DNA of 64,000 nucleotides from QHXW01 sp963768075 (GTDB taxonomy: Bacteria; Acidobacteriota; Terriglobia; Bryobacterales; Bryobacteraceae), in assembly GCA_963768075.1 (NCBI GenBank), contig CAVYHD010000033.1:372001-436000 (forward strand), in the 5' to 3' direction. Positions 37,545 to 46,832 of the stretch are shown here, in pieces (position 1 is the first letter of the stretch; the number at the start of each line of letters is the position of its first letter). The notes below the pieces were generated by a model. That model was not told the origin of the DNA and made no database searches. It was given only the letters and a program-made list of their open reading frames with translations. The position numbers were made by a program, and so were the translations under genes.

Positions 37545-38180
37545 ATGTCAGCCTTTGCTGAGCAGGCCAATACTTCGAAGTTGGTGGCGATTGTTGCGAA
37601 TCAGCAAGTCGTCGAAGTTTGGCAAATCCTGTGCGACCGCACAGATTATCGCGAGCGCGAAACCGTTGTGCCGGAAGAGGTGATGAGTCACGTGGTCGGC
37701 GGGCGCCGGCAACGCCAGGTGATCCAGCGCCACCAAGTCTCCCGTCAAGAGTGGGGCCATTTCCTCATTCGCAGATTTCACGCCAGGCGCACGCAGCCCT
37801 GGATGTCTTCCCTGGGTTTGACGACTCTGGTGCCGGGCGCTCTGTTAGCGGCTGGCTCCGCGAACCAGGGCGTTGCCACCGTGCCGACCGGCATGCTTGT
37901 TTTGCAGGGCGCCATGGTGGTCATGGGCAGCTTGATGGCCCTTACCGCCGCCTGGAGACTGATCACCCGCCGCTGGCTTTCCGCCACCGGACAGCCTCTC
38001 GAATCGCTCGGCGTCTCCGCTCACGCGATGGGCTTCCCCAAAGATGTGCTGGCTTGCGAGTCTGTACCGAGCGGCTACGGGCGCGGGCGATTCAAAGGCT
38101 TCGTGGAAGTCGAGCTTCCCTTGGGCGAGTGGGAGCTGGTGGAAAACAAAGTTATCGAGACGCCAAAAGTGCGCTGGTAG
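37545..38180 (+). CDS. Membrane protein of unknown function
   Basis: About 211 residues. A cytosolic N-terminal region (EVWQILCDRTDYRERETVVPEEVM) is followed by two hydrophobic segments (about residues 87-107 and 116-138) and a soluble C-terminus ending in charged residues. No family recognised. ATG 37545 is favoured over 37530. It is convergent with the Gfo/Idh/MocA gene and preceded by an unusual AT-rich gap. Confidence 0.62.
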   Translation: MSAFAEQANTSKLVAIVANQQVVEVWQILCDRTDYRERETVVPEEVMSHVVGGRRQRQVIQRHQVSRQEWGHFLIRRFHARRTQPWMSSLGLTTLVPGALLAAGSANQGVATVPTGMLVLQGAMVVMGSLMALTAAWRLITRRWLSATGQPLESLGVSAHAMGFPKDVLACESVPSGYGRGRFKGFVEVELPLGEWELVENKVIETPKVRW

Positions 38181-38194
38181 ACACTCCGGCGACT

Positions 38195-39616
38195 TTACGC
38201 TTTTTTCCCTGCCGCCGCGTTGCCTCGTCCCAGCTTCTCCATCTCGTTGAAATAAACCTTGCGGCCTTCGTCCATCGCCAGATTGGAAAGAATCACCGCT
38301 ACCGAATCAGCCATGCCGACCTCCAGATCGGCCAACGGACGTTTTCCGTCGCGGCAATTCTGGAAGAAACTCTCAAGTTCCACGTCGACCGGGTTGCGCT
38401 GCTCTTCCTGAAGCATCACTCCCTTGGAAGTAAGCCACCGCCGCGCGAATTTCATCTCGCGATTCAGAAAGCCTTCCTGTCCGGTAAATTCCAAGTCGTT
38501 GGTCATGATCGGAATAGGCCCGTTCGCGCCGCCGGACGCTACCATTGTTGCCCCCGCGACAAACGTTTCCTTCTTCTTGTCGTCCGCCTTGGTCACCGTG
38601 GTCGTCCTCGGTGGCTCGCGATACCACCACGCGATCGCCGGATGCACGTCATCCCCCACCGTGATCTCTACAGTTCCATCCGTGCCCATGATGATCTCGC
38701 CCATCTCTGGCCGGTTCCCGTCAAAGTACGGCAGAAACTGGTTCGTGCTGATGGAGGAGTAAGTCAGTTTCTGGCCTTGCGGATACTTATAGATAAGTTG
38801 GATGTTGTCATAGACGTCACGGCCGTCCTTCAACATATCCAGGCTTCCCAGACCCATGACAAACTCCGGCGATGAACCGAACATCCAGTCCGATACGTCG
38901 ACCTGGTGCGACGTCAATTCCGCCGTCAGCCCTCCGGACATTGACCGGTAGAGCCGCCAATTCGCGATGTTGGATTCGCCGCCCGGCTTCATGGTCCACA
39001 AGGAACTCGGCTTGTTGATCATGTTACGGTGCCATTGCGCGTGGATGTGGTGCACGTTCCCCAAAATGCCCTTGTCTACCATGCTCTTCACGGTCTGATA
39101 GAAGTAGCTGTACCGCCGCTGGAGCCCTGTTTGCAGGATTTGCTTGGGATGTTCGCCCGCAAGCGCGCGCAGTGCGTGCACCTCTTCCGGTTTGAACACG
39201 AGGCATTTTTCGCAGAAAACGTGCTTACCAGCGGTCAAAGCGTCGCGTGTGATCGGAAAGTGCACGAACAAGGGCACCGTCACGAAGACCGCGTCAACAT
39301 CCTTCTCCACCAGCAATTCACGATAGTCCTTGAAGGTCTTCGGATTGTTGCCGATGGTTTGGACCCCATGTTCAAGGTTCGCCTGCTGGATGTCGCAGAG
39401 TGCCACGCATCGGCCGTTGTCGATGCTCTTCAGGTGCTTGAGTAGATAAGAGCCGCGGCTTCCGGTCCCGATCACGCCGAATTGGATCTGATCGTTCGCG
39501 GCCTTCACCGTCTGGATGCCGGGGGCGCCTTCGAGTTTTCGCGTTGCCGCGATGACCGTTGCCGCTCCCGCGGCCTTCACCACGTCGCGCCTGGTCAAGT
39601 CTTTTTCCTGAGCCAT
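38195..39616 (-). CDS. Tat-exported Gfo/Idh/MocA-family oxidoreductase
   Basis: A 473-residue protein with a twin-arginine signal (LTRRDVVKAAGAATVIAATRKLEG), then a Rossmann fold (IQFGVIGTGSRGSYLLKHL). The family EKP motif appears as EKC (VFCEKCLVF), so the lysine is kept and the proline lost. The C-terminal domain has GGLTAELTSHQVDVSDWMFG. AAGGA precedes ATG 39616 by eight bases. Likely a periplasmic sugar oxidoreductase or glycosidase-like (GH109-type) enzyme; the reaction is not certain. Confidence 0.87.
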   Translation of the reverse strand: MAQEKDLTRRDVVKAAGAATVIAATRKLEGAPGIQTVKAANDQIQFGVIGTGSRGSYLLKHLKSIDNGRCVALCDIQQANLEHGVQTIGNNPKTFKDYRELLVEKDVDAVFVTVPLFVHFPITRDALTAGKHVFCEKCLVFKPEEVHALRALAGEHPKQILQTGLQRRYSYFYQTVKSMVDKGILGNVHHIHAQWHRNMINKPSSLWTMKPGGESNIANWRLYRSMSGGLTAELTSHQVDVSDWMFGSSPEFVMGLGSLDMLKDGRDVYDNIQLIYKYPQGQKLTYSSISTNQFLPYFDGNRPEMGEIIMGTDGTVEITVGDDVHPAIAWWYREPPRTTTVTKADDKKKETFVAGATMVASGGANGPIPIMTNDLEFTGQEGFLNREMKFARRWLTSKGVMLQEEQRNPVDVELESFFQNCRDGKRPLADLEVGMADSVAVILSNLAMDEGRKVYFNEMEKLGRGNAAAGKKA

Positions 39617-39713
39617 AATGGATTCCTTGTTATCGTGGTTTGGAGCTTGATTTTCCAGTGTATCCGGTCGGCGGAGGGGGCACAACGGCAGCGCAATCAC
39701 TGCTTGTCAGAGT

Positions 39714-40382
39714 ATGGACATGGCTGAACGTTTTGTAAGCGAGCCGCCCGGTCAACCGGCGGTCCGCGGTTTTTTGCATCGGCCCAAAACTGGCGCCGGC
39801 ACCGCGTTGGTTCTTACCCATGGCGCGGGCTCGAACTGCGATGCGCCCCTACTCATAGCGGTGGCCGAAGTTTTTGCCGGCGCCGGGATCACTGTCCTGC
39901 GATGCGATTTGCCATTCCGGCAGTCGCGTCCCCACGGGCCGCCCTTTGGAAACGGCAGCATCGACCGCGCAGGACTGCGCCGTGCGCTCGAAGCGCTGCG
40001 CGAGATCGCTCCCGGGCCCATGTTTCTTGGTGGTCATTCTTACGGTGGCCGCCAGGGAAGTATGCTTGCCGCCGAAGACCCGAACCTTGCCGCCGGACTC
40101 CTGCTGCTCTCGTACCCTCTCCATCCGCCCGAGAAGCCAACGCAACTCCGGACCGCGCATTTTCCCCAACTGCACACGCCTGCCTTGTTCGTGCATGGTT
40201 CCCGTGATCCCTTCGGCTCGCACGAGGAAATAGAGGTCGCGCTCCGTTTAATTCCCGCGCCGGTCGAGTTGCTCGCAATGGAAGGCGTTGGTCACGATCT
40301 GGGGCGCAAACACGAGGCCGTGGCCCAGCGCGCACTGGCCGCTTTTCTGAAGCTCGTCCCTCAAAACCCGCCGCATCCGTAA
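39714..40382 (+). CDS. Alpha/beta hydrolase (dienelactone-hydrolase/KANL3-like)
   Basis: A 222-residue hydrolase: ALVLTHGAGSNCDAPLL (oxyanion region), GGHSYGGRQGSMLA with the nucleophile Ser in GxSxG, FVHGSRDPFGS carrying the acid, and GVGHDLG with the catalytic His. All three catalytic positions are present. No signal peptide, so cytosolic. Substrate unknown. It is divergent from the Gfo/Idh/MocA gene. Confidence 0.85.
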   Translation: MDMAERFVSEPPGQPAVRGFLHRPKTGAGTALVLTHGAGSNCDAPLLIAVAEVFAGAGITVLRCDLPFRQSRPHGPPFGNGSIDRAGLRRALEALREIAPGPMFLGGHSYGGRQGSMLAAEDPNLAAGLLLLSYPLHPPEKPTQLRTAHFPQLHTPALFVHGSRDPFGSHEEIEVALRLIPAPVELLAMEGVGHDLGRKHEAVAQRALAAFLKLVPQNPPHP

Positions 40383-40409
40383 GGTGTCACGGGTTGAGCA
40401 CCGGCTCGC

Positions 40410-41426
40410 CTAATGCAAATGCCATGTCTTCAACCAAGCCCGCAGCGGATGGATCATCATCATGTAAAACCGATAGGCTCTCGAGCCCATTATCACCTGC
40501 ACGGCCGTCGAAAATTCCTTGTCCCGCCCGTATAGAAACCGGATCTGCATGTTGCGCCGCACCACTAGCGTGCGTAGCGCGTCCACATCCTCCTCGCTCA
40601 GCGTGTACCCGGCCTGGATGTGCGCGGGAAGCGGCCGCGGGACGTAGATCGTCGAGTGCGGCAATCCGGCAGCATCGGCGGGGCGCCGCTTCGTGTAGTA
40701 GTAAACCGCAATAGACCGCCGCGACAAGTGTCTCTTCTCCGGCGGCAGGCTGATCCGATTGAACCCATGCCAAGAGACCTCAGACGTTTCAAACACGACG
40801 GCGCGATTCGCAACCGGCACAATCGTCTTCAGCGGATTCTTTTCGGCCGGCAGCCAGGGATTTACATGCAGTTCCAATACCCCTCCCCACTCTTTTCGCC
40901 ATTCCGGATTCAGAAAAATGATCAGGTTGAGCCGCCGGTAAAGGTATGTGTCCGGATGGTAGTTGAAGTCAACGTGCGGATCCAGATCCTGGCCATCCAG
41001 ATTTTCGTGCGTGCCCCCGCCAACGTACTTCCGATCATAAAGCAGGTCAGGAATGCCGGTGATCCGCCCCATAAACGACAGAAATTTGCGGTTTCGGAGC
41101 ATCTTATCCAGTACCGAATACGCCGGGCCAAGCTGCGGCAGATTCATGAACACCGCCTTGCCGCCCACCTCGCCGAACTCATTTCGCGCTTTCTTCGGGT
41201 CGAAGGGCGGAAACTCTGCCATCAATTGCCCGCAGAACACGGGTGTCAGAAAGTCATCCATGACCACATGGCGAAATGGCGTGGCAGATTGAAACTCGCC
41301 GCGCAAAGCTTCTGCGCGCTCACGGACAGCAGCAGAAATGAATTCGAGCACGGTGAATATGTCATTGTACTGGGCCCGGGATGACGTAAACTGGACCTTA
41401 ATCCCGCAAGACCGGTGATCAGACAT
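40410..41426 (-). CDS. 2-oxoglutarate/Fe(II)-dependent oxygenase
   Basis: Up to 338 residues with a prolyl-4-hydroxylase-like 2OG oxygenase core. DPHVDFNYHP gives the His-x-Asp iron ligands. NLIIFLNPEWRKEWGGVLELH, VVFETSEVSWHGF (distal His) and RRSIAVYYYTKR (2OG-binding Arg) complete the site. It hydroxylates a protein, peptide or small molecule. The ATG at 41426 shares bases with the start of the divergent DapA-like gene. A GTG at 41351 directly before the conserved part is an alternative that would leave room for promoters. Confidence 0.83.
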   Translation of the reverse strand: MSDHRSCGIKVQFTSSRAQYNDIFTVLEFISAAVRERAEALRGEFQSATPFRHVVMDDFLTPVFCGQLMAEFPPFDPKKARNEFGEVGGKAVFMNLPQLGPAYSVLDKMLRNRKFLSFMGRITGIPDLLYDRKYVGGGTHENLDGQDLDPHVDFNYHPDTYLYRRLNLIIFLNPEWRKEWGGVLELHVNPWLPAEKNPLKTIVPVANRAVVFETSEVSWHGFNRISLPPEKRHLSRRSIAVYYYTKRRPADAAGLPHSTIYVPRPLPAHIQAGYTLSEEDVDALRTLVVRRNMQIRFLYGRDKEFSTAVQVIMGSRAYRFYMMMIHPLRAWLKTWHLH

Positions 41427-42402
41427 GACGCGTAAAGAATTCTTGCAACAGGCCGCCATCGGCAGTATCGGCATGGCCGCTTCAGGCGGTTCCGCGGAGC
41501 CGCCCGGTGTGTACCCCGTCCCGCCTCTCGCGCGGAAGCGCGATACCCGCCGATCTCTCGATTTCGTCCAGAACGAAAAAATTCTCCGCCACCTGCAAAA
41601 ACACGGGATCATCAACGTGGTTTACGGCGGCAACGCGTTTCTCTACCATGTCACCCTGGCCGAGTATCAGGAGCTCATCGAGTGGGCCGGCGGTTTTGCG
41701 CGCGATCTCTCCATCGTTCCAGGCGTCGGGCCATCCTACGGCCGCGCCATGGATCAAGCGCCGCTCATTCGCCGGCATCGATTCCCCTCTGTGCTGGTAT
41801 TGCCCTGCGGCGATCCGCGCGATGCCGCCGGACTCGAATCTGGTCTGCGCGACATCGCTGAAGCGTGCGGTGTTCCTCTCTCCATCTACATCAAACACGA
41901 AGCCGACTTCGGGCCGGATCGCGACGCGGGTCTCGACGCCGTCGGCCGCCTGATGGATGCCAAAGTCTGCGGCTCCATCAAATACGCCATCGTGCGCAAA
42001 GATCCGGCCGACGATGCCTATCTAACCGGCTTGCTGCGGCGCGTTCCCGCCGACCGCGTCATCAGCGGTATCGGCGAGCGGCCCGCCATCGTGCACCTGC
42101 GCGACTTCAAACTCAACGGGTTCACTACCGGCTCCGGCGCTCTGGCTCCGCGCCTGAGTCTCGATCTACTCAATGCCTGTGTGCGAAAAGATTACGCGGC
42201 CGCCGAGGAAATCCGCCGTGCCTTTCTCCCCATCGAAGATCTGCGCGACGCCTGGGGCGCAGCACCCGTTCTGCACGCCGCGGTGGACGCCGCCGGGCTC
42301 GCCGAAACCGGCCCCATCCCCCCGTTCGTCTCCGCCATCCACGCCGCACAAGTCGACCAGCTTCGGCCCGTCGCCCGCGCCCTGCTCGAGAAAAACGGAT
42401 GA
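41425..42402 (+). CDS. Tat-exported DapA-family protein
   Basis: A 325-residue TIM-barrel protein of the dihydrodipicolinate synthase family preceded by a twin-arginine-like signal (TRKEFLQQAAIGSIGMAA, with Arg-Lys). The Schiff-base lysine is K186 in GSIKYAIVRKDP, with GVPLSIYIKHEADFGP before it. Its stop overlaps the start of the mannonate-dehydratase-like gene (ATGA), so the two are coupled. A sugar-acid lyase acting outside the cytoplasm is the likely role (inference). Confidence 0.8.
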   Translation: MTRKEFLQQAAIGSIGMAASGGSAEPPGVYPVPPLARKRDTRRSLDFVQNEKILRHLQKHGIINVVYGGNAFLYHVTLAEYQELIEWAGGFARDLSIVPGVGPSYGRAMDQAPLIRRHRFPSVLVLPCGDPRDAAGLESGLRDIAEACGVPLSIYIKHEADFGPDRDAGLDAVGRLMDAKVCGSIKYAIVRKDPADDAYLTGLLRRVPADRVISGIGERPAIVHLRDFKLNGFTTGSGALAPRLSLDLLNACVRKDYAAAEEIRRAFLPIEDLRDAWGAAPVLHAAVDAAGLAETGPIPPFVSAIHAAQVDQLRPVARALLEKNG

Positions 42403-43703
42403 GACGCCGCGAGTTTCTGTTTTCTGGGCTGGCGTCCGCCGCATTTGCCGCGGCGCCGCGGAATTTGAAGATCGCCACTGTCAAAGTGATCGTGACCAAC
42501 CCGGCGCGCGCACCGTTGGCGAACTACGTACTTGTAAAGATCGAAACCAATCAACCGGGTCTGTGGGGCTGGGGCGATTGCACCTGCACCGGCAGCGAAC
42601 TGGGTGTGGCGAAGTTTCTTGAAGAGCATATGGCGCCCGCGCTCCTGGGCCGCAATCCGATGCAGTTGGAAGACCTCTGGCAGACGCTATTTTTCCTGCC
42701 ATACTACCGGTCCGGCTCCGTGCACATGTCCGCCATCAGCGGTATCGACATGGCGTTGTGGGACATCAAGGGCAAGGTGGCGGACCTGCCGGTCTACGAA
42801 CTGCTGGGCGGCCGCGCGCGCCGTCACCTGCTCACTTACTCCACGGCCAGCGGGCGCAATTTCCAGGAAGTCGAGGAAAACGCGCGCAAGCTGATGGCCC
42901 AGGGATACAAGGTCATCAAAGCGCAGGTGCTAACGCCGGGGCTGGAGAGTGGATACTCCGTGCCGCAGTCGGAAAAACAGCGCGCGGCAACCGACAAGGC
43001 CTATGAAGAAGGCTTCCCGCCATCGGAAACCTGGGAGCCCGGGGCCTACGTGCGCACTGTCCCCAAGCTATTCGAGCATCTGCGCAAGACCATTGGCGAG
43101 GATATCGGACTGCTGCACGACGTCCATGAGCGCGTCACCCCCAATCAGGCCGTAGCCCTGGCGCAGGATCTTCAACCATACAAATTGTTCTACCTCGAAG
43201 ACCCCTTACGCCCCGAACATCTGGATACGTTTCGCCTGATTCGCCAGCACGCGAGCACCCCGATCGCCATGGGCGAGGTATTTGTCGGCCCTTGGGAAGG
43301 ATTGAACTTGATCGAGGAGCACCTGATCGACTACATCCGCAACGATCTCGCGCATTGCGGTGGCATTACCACGGGGAAAAAGATCGCCACTGCGTGCGAG
43401 CCCAAAGGCATCCTCTCGGCGTGGCATGGCCCGGGTAACATCGCGCCCATTTCGCACCTGGCCAACGCGCACGTCAGCCTCTCGATACCGAATTTCGGGA
43501 TCCAGGAATGCGCGGTCGATTGGCCGCCCGCCGTACACGAAGTATTTTCCGCCATGCCAACGTTCGAAGCGGGCTACGTCAACGTCACCGATAAGCCCGG
43601 GCTGGGCGTGGAAGTCAATGAAGCGGCCGCGGCGAAATACCCCTACCTGCGCCGGTTTCGGCCCACGATCCGCCGCGACGACGATACCGCCTGGCCGTAT
43701 TGA
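42399..43703 (+). CDS. Tat-exported mannonate/gluconate dehydratase-like enolase-superfamily enzyme
   Basis: A 434-residue enolase-superfamily protein of the ManD type. A twin-arginine signal (RRREFLFSGLASAAFAAA) precedes the capping domain. The barrel has GYKVIKAQVLTPG, HDVHERV (D241 metal ligand, H243 acid/base), FYLEDPL, GEVF and WHGPGN, matching the Asp-x-His, two Glu and distal His of mannonate dehydratase. It would dehydrate a sugar acid to a 2-keto-3-deoxy acid, which the overlapping upstream DapA-like lyase could then cleave. Export of such an enzyme is unusual. Confidence 0.87.
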   Translation: MRRREFLFSGLASAAFAAAPRNLKIATVKVIVTNPARAPLANYVLVKIETNQPGLWGWGDCTCTGSELGVAKFLEEHMAPALLGRNPMQLEDLWQTLFFLPYYRSGSVHMSAISGIDMALWDIKGKVADLPVYELLGGRARRHLLTYSTASGRNFQEVEENARKLMAQGYKVIKAQVLTPGLESGYSVPQSEKQRAATDKAYEEGFPPSETWEPGAYVRTVPKLFEHLRKTIGEDIGLLHDVHERVTPNQAVALAQDLQPYKLFYLEDPLRPEHLDTFRLIRQHASTPIAMGEVFVGPWEGLNLIEEHLIDYIRNDLAHCGGITTGKKIATACEPKGILSAWHGPGNIAPISHLANAHVSLSIPNFGIQECAVDWPPAVHEVFSAMPTFEAGYVNVTDKPGLGVEVNEAAAAKYPYLRRFRPTIRRDDDTAWPY

Positions 43704-43832
43704 GTCCTGGCAACTGGAACCTGCCTCCTCCGTAGCCTATGCCGCGCCCCGACGTGTGTCTCCCAACGTCTTCCGGCATGTTGATTGAGTCCTTCTGGCC
43801 GGGTTTCGTTAAAGTATATGTCGGAGCACACT

Positions 43833-45947
43833 ATGTTCATCTCCCGCCGCGAAATGATCCTCGGGTCCGGCGCCGCATTCGGCCATGCGTTGCTGGCCGG
43901 CCCGCAAAGCGGCGCGCCTGCTCCGTGGTACCAGACCATGCGGCGCTGTGGGCAGGTGAACTTCAACGAGCGCGATCCAATAGAGCTGAACATCGGTGAG
44001 TGGCTGGATTACTGGACCAGCCTGAAGATCAACGCACTGCTGCTGAATGGGGGCGGTATTCTCGCGTTCTATCCCACGCGTATCCCCTATCACCACAAGA
44101 GCCGGTATCTCGGCGACCGCGACCTTTTCGGCGATTTCACCAGGGCGGCCAAGAGCCGCGGTCTTCGCGTGGTGGCACGCATGGACTGCAACTACGCGTG
44201 GGAAGAGGCGTGGAAAGCGCATCCGGAGTGGTTCGAGCGGGAAGCGGACGGCGCGCCGGTGCGGCATGATCAATCCACGTGGCTCTACAAGACGTGCATG
44301 TATTCGACGTATTTTACAGAGCAGATGCCCGCGATCCTTCGCGAGATCAACTCGCTTTACGACGTGGACGGTTTCTTCACCAACGGTTGGCCGGAAACGG
44401 AAGCTCCGTCGCCCTGCCACTGCGCGGAGTGCCGCGGCATGGGAGACCCCGCCAGTCCCGAATTCCGCGACCGGCATCTCGCGCGCGTGATCGAGATCTG
44501 GAAATTGTGGGATGCGACCGCGAAGCAGAAAAAGTGGGATAGCGTCTATGTCGGCAACTTGGGCGGCGGCATTCGCGCCTCAACAGACCTGAAGCAGATT
44601 GCCAGCATCGCCGGCTGGTTCAACGCCGATCACCAGGGGCGCACCGGCAACACGCCGATCTGGGATTGCGCGCAGCAGGGGCGGGTCGCACAGTGCGTGA
44701 TGAAGGGCCGGACGATCACCAATGTCACCGGCGCTTACGCCAACAGCCATCCGCTCTGGCGCCACACCGCGAAGGCGCCCGAGGAAGCGACGATGTGGAT
44801 GGCGCAAACGACGGCGAGCGGCATGGTGCCCTGGTATCACTGGCTGGGCGGGGCGCCGAAAGATTTGCGCTGGCGCGAAACGGGACGGCAGTTCTTCGAT
44901 TGGATCGCCACGCACGAACGGCACTTCGTCAACCGGCGATCCGTGGCTAGTATCGGCGTAGTTTTTTCCGAGCCTGGCAATGCGTTCTATAAACCGCCGG
45001 GCGGAACCGACCCGTCAGAATTCCTGCAAGGGCTGTACTACGCGCTTCTGGAGACACGGTATCTGTTCGATTTCGTCCATGAGGATGACCTGGCCGCGGA
45101 GACGCTCGAAAAATACGCGGCGCTGCTGCTGCCGAATGTGGCGCTGCTGAGTGAGCCGCAATGCCGCCAACTGGAGGCGTTCGCGGCGCGCGGTGGCTCG
45201 CTGCTCGCAACTTTCGAGACCAGCCTTTATGACGAGCGAGGTAAAGCGCGTCCCGATTTCGGCCTGGGAAAACTGTTCCAAGTGAGTAAGGCGGCTGCCG
45301 TCCAGGGCCCCAAGGGAAATGCTTCGTACGCGCGCATCCTGCGGAGTCATGAAATCCTGCGCGGGTTCGAGAATACTTCCCTACTGCCGGGCGCAGAATT
45401 TCGTGTGCCGGTTCGCGCGGGCGCGGCCGAACCGGTCCTCGCGGCGGTGCCGCCGTATCCCGCGTTTCCGCCCGAGATGGTTTATCCGCCGTCCGAACCG
45501 TCGTTGGAACCCGCGATCGTACTTGGCGAGCGCGGCCGGAGCCGGCTGGCGTACATTCCCGGCGATCTCGATCGCAGTTTTTGGCGCTCCGGCAACCCCG
45601 ACCTCAGCCGGCTGTTGAAGAATACGATCGGCTGGCTGGTGCACGATCAACTGCCGGTGACGGTCACGGGTGATGGGATTCTAGAAGTATTCGCTTGGGA
45701 GACCGATCCGGGATTTGCGCTGCATTTGCTGAACTACACGAATCCCAACATGCTGCGCGGCTGGTTTACCGCGACCTACCCCGTGGGTCCGCAAACGGTG
45801 CGCGCGGAATTGCCGGAAGGAATCGGCAGCAGTCGTGTCGATCTGCTGCGAGCGGGAACGTCCGTTCCTTTGGAACGCCAGGGCCGGAATATCGAATTCA
45901 CCGTGCCCGCCGTGCGGGATTATGAAGTGGCCGTGATCGCCCGCTGA
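43833..45947 (+). CDS. Tat-exported glycosyl-hydrolase-like protein (GHL6/beta-galactosidase-like)
   Basis: About 704 residues. A twin-arginine signal (ISRREMILGSGAAFGHALLAG) precedes a TIM-barrel-like region with LNGGGILAFYPTRIP, VVARMDCNYAWEEAWKAHPEWF and DVDGFFTNGWPET, as in the hypothetical glycosyl hydrolase 6 family. It is followed by a beta-galactosidase trimerisation-like domain (LLLPNVALLSEPQCRQLEAFAARGGSLLATFETS). CGGAG precedes ATG 43833 better than the alternative ATG 43818. It lies in a row of Tat-exported sugar enzymes. The exact substrate is unknown. Confidence 0.75.
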   Translation: MFISRREMILGSGAAFGHALLAGPQSGAPAPWYQTMRRCGQVNFNERDPIELNIGEWLDYWTSLKINALLLNGGGILAFYPTRIPYHHKSRYLGDRDLFGDFTRAAKSRGLRVVARMDCNYAWEEAWKAHPEWFEREADGAPVRHDQSTWLYKTCMYSTYFTEQMPAILREINSLYDVDGFFTNGWPETEAPSPCHCAECRGMGDPASPEFRDRHLARVIEIWKLWDATAKQKKWDSVYVGNLGGGIRASTDLKQIASIAGWFNADHQGRTGNTPIWDCAQQGRVAQCVMKGRTITNVTGAYANSHPLWRHTAKAPEEATMWMAQTTASGMVPWYHWLGGAPKDLRWRETGRQFFDWIATHERHFVNRRSVASIGVVFSEPGNAFYKPPGGTDPSEFLQGLYYALLETRYLFDFVHEDDLAAETLEKYAALLLPNVALLSEPQCRQLEAFAARGGSLLATFETSLYDERGKARPDFGLGKLFQVSKAAAVQGPKGNASYARILRSHEILRGFENTSLLPGAEFRVPVRAGAAEPVLAAVPPYPAFPPEMVYPPSEPSLEPAIVLGERGRSRLAYIPGDLDRSFWRSGNPDLSRLLKNTIGWLVHDQLPVTVTGDGILEVFAWETDPGFALHLLNYTNPNMLRGWFTATYPVGPQTVRAELPEGIGSSRVDLLRAGTSVPLERQGRNIEFTVPAVRDYEVAVIAR

Positions 45948-45980
45948 CTGGGGTGAAACGGTGTGATATCGTTTTCTACG

Positions 45981-46829
45981 ATGGGGTCGCCGCATTCCTT
46001 CTCTCGCCGCTCGTTTCTAGCGCTGACCGCCGCAGCTCCCGCGGTGCCGGCTTTGGCGCTGACCAAGCGCATTCCGATCGGCTTGGAATTGTACTCCGTG
46101 CGCGACGAGCTGAAGCAGGATCTTGCGGGTACGGTTCGCGCCGTGGCCAAGCTCGGCTACGAAGACGTTGAGTTCTATGCGCCCTACTTTCAGTGGACCG
46201 AAGCGCAGGCCAAGGATGTAAGAAAGCTGTTGGACGATCTCGGCATTCGCTGTCTGTCCACCCACAACGGACCTCCGTCTTTCGAGGAGGGTGGTATTTC
46301 GAAAGCCATCGAGCTCAACCAGATTATCGGCAGCAAGTATGTTGTCCTCGCGAGTGCGGGCAAAGTGAACGGCCTCGATGGCTGGAAAGCGGTTGCCGAG
46401 CGCCTCAACCATGCCTCCGAGAAATTCCGGCCGCTGGGACTCCGCGCCGGCTACCATAACCATCTGGCGGAGTTTAAAACCGTCGATGGCCAGCGTCCGA
46501 TCGAAGTGCTCGCCGCCAACACCAAGAAGGATGTCATGCTCCAGCTCGACGTTGGCACGTGCGTCGAAGCCGGTTCCGATCCGGTGGCCTGGATCAACCA
46601 GAACCCCGGCCGCATTCGTTCCCTCCACCTTAAGGACTGGTCGCCGGACGCGGGAAAAGGCTACAAGGTCCTCTTCGGCGAGGGCGTAGCTCCGTGGAAA
46701 CAGATCTTAGATGCTGCCGAAAAAACCGGCGGCGTTGAGTACTACCTCATCGAGCAGGAGGGCAGCGCCTATCCGCCGCTTGAGACGGTCAAGCGCTGCC
46801 TCGCGACGTACAAGAAAATGCGGGGCTGA
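45981..46829 (+). CDS. Tat-exported sugar isomerase/epimerase-like TIM barrel
   Basis: About 282 residues. FSRRSFLALTAAAPAVPALA is a twin-arginine signal, followed by an AP-endonuclease-2/xylose-isomerase-like barrel: IGLELYSVRDEL, YEDVEFYAPYF, LGLRAGYHNHLAEF, LQLDVGTCVEAG, SLHLKDW and LIEQEGS carry the usual metal-site His, Asp and Glu residues. It likely isomerises or epimerises a sugar or keto-sugar. It lies three bases before the thioredoxin-domain gene, suggesting co-transcription. An alternative start is ATG 45963. Confidence 0.85.
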   Translation: MGSPHSFSRRSFLALTAAAPAVPALALTKRIPIGLELYSVRDELKQDLAGTVRAVAKLGYEDVEFYAPYFQWTEAQAKDVRKLLDDLGIRCLSTHNGPPSFEEGGISKAIELNQIIGSKYVVLASAGKVNGLDGWKAVAERLNHASEKFRPLGLRAGYHNHLAEFKTVDGQRPIEVLAANTKKDVMLQLDVGTCVEAGSDPVAWINQNPGRIRSLHLKDWSPDAGKGYKVLFGEGVAPWKQILDAAEKTGGVEYYLIEQEGSAYPPLETVKRCLATYKKMRG

Positions 46830-46832
46830 CAA

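Noticed and set aside
41865..42398. Extended N-terminus of the ManD-like protein
   Set aside because: The arginine-rich translation is an out-of-frame reading of the DapA-like gene; ATG 42399 gives a Tat signal.
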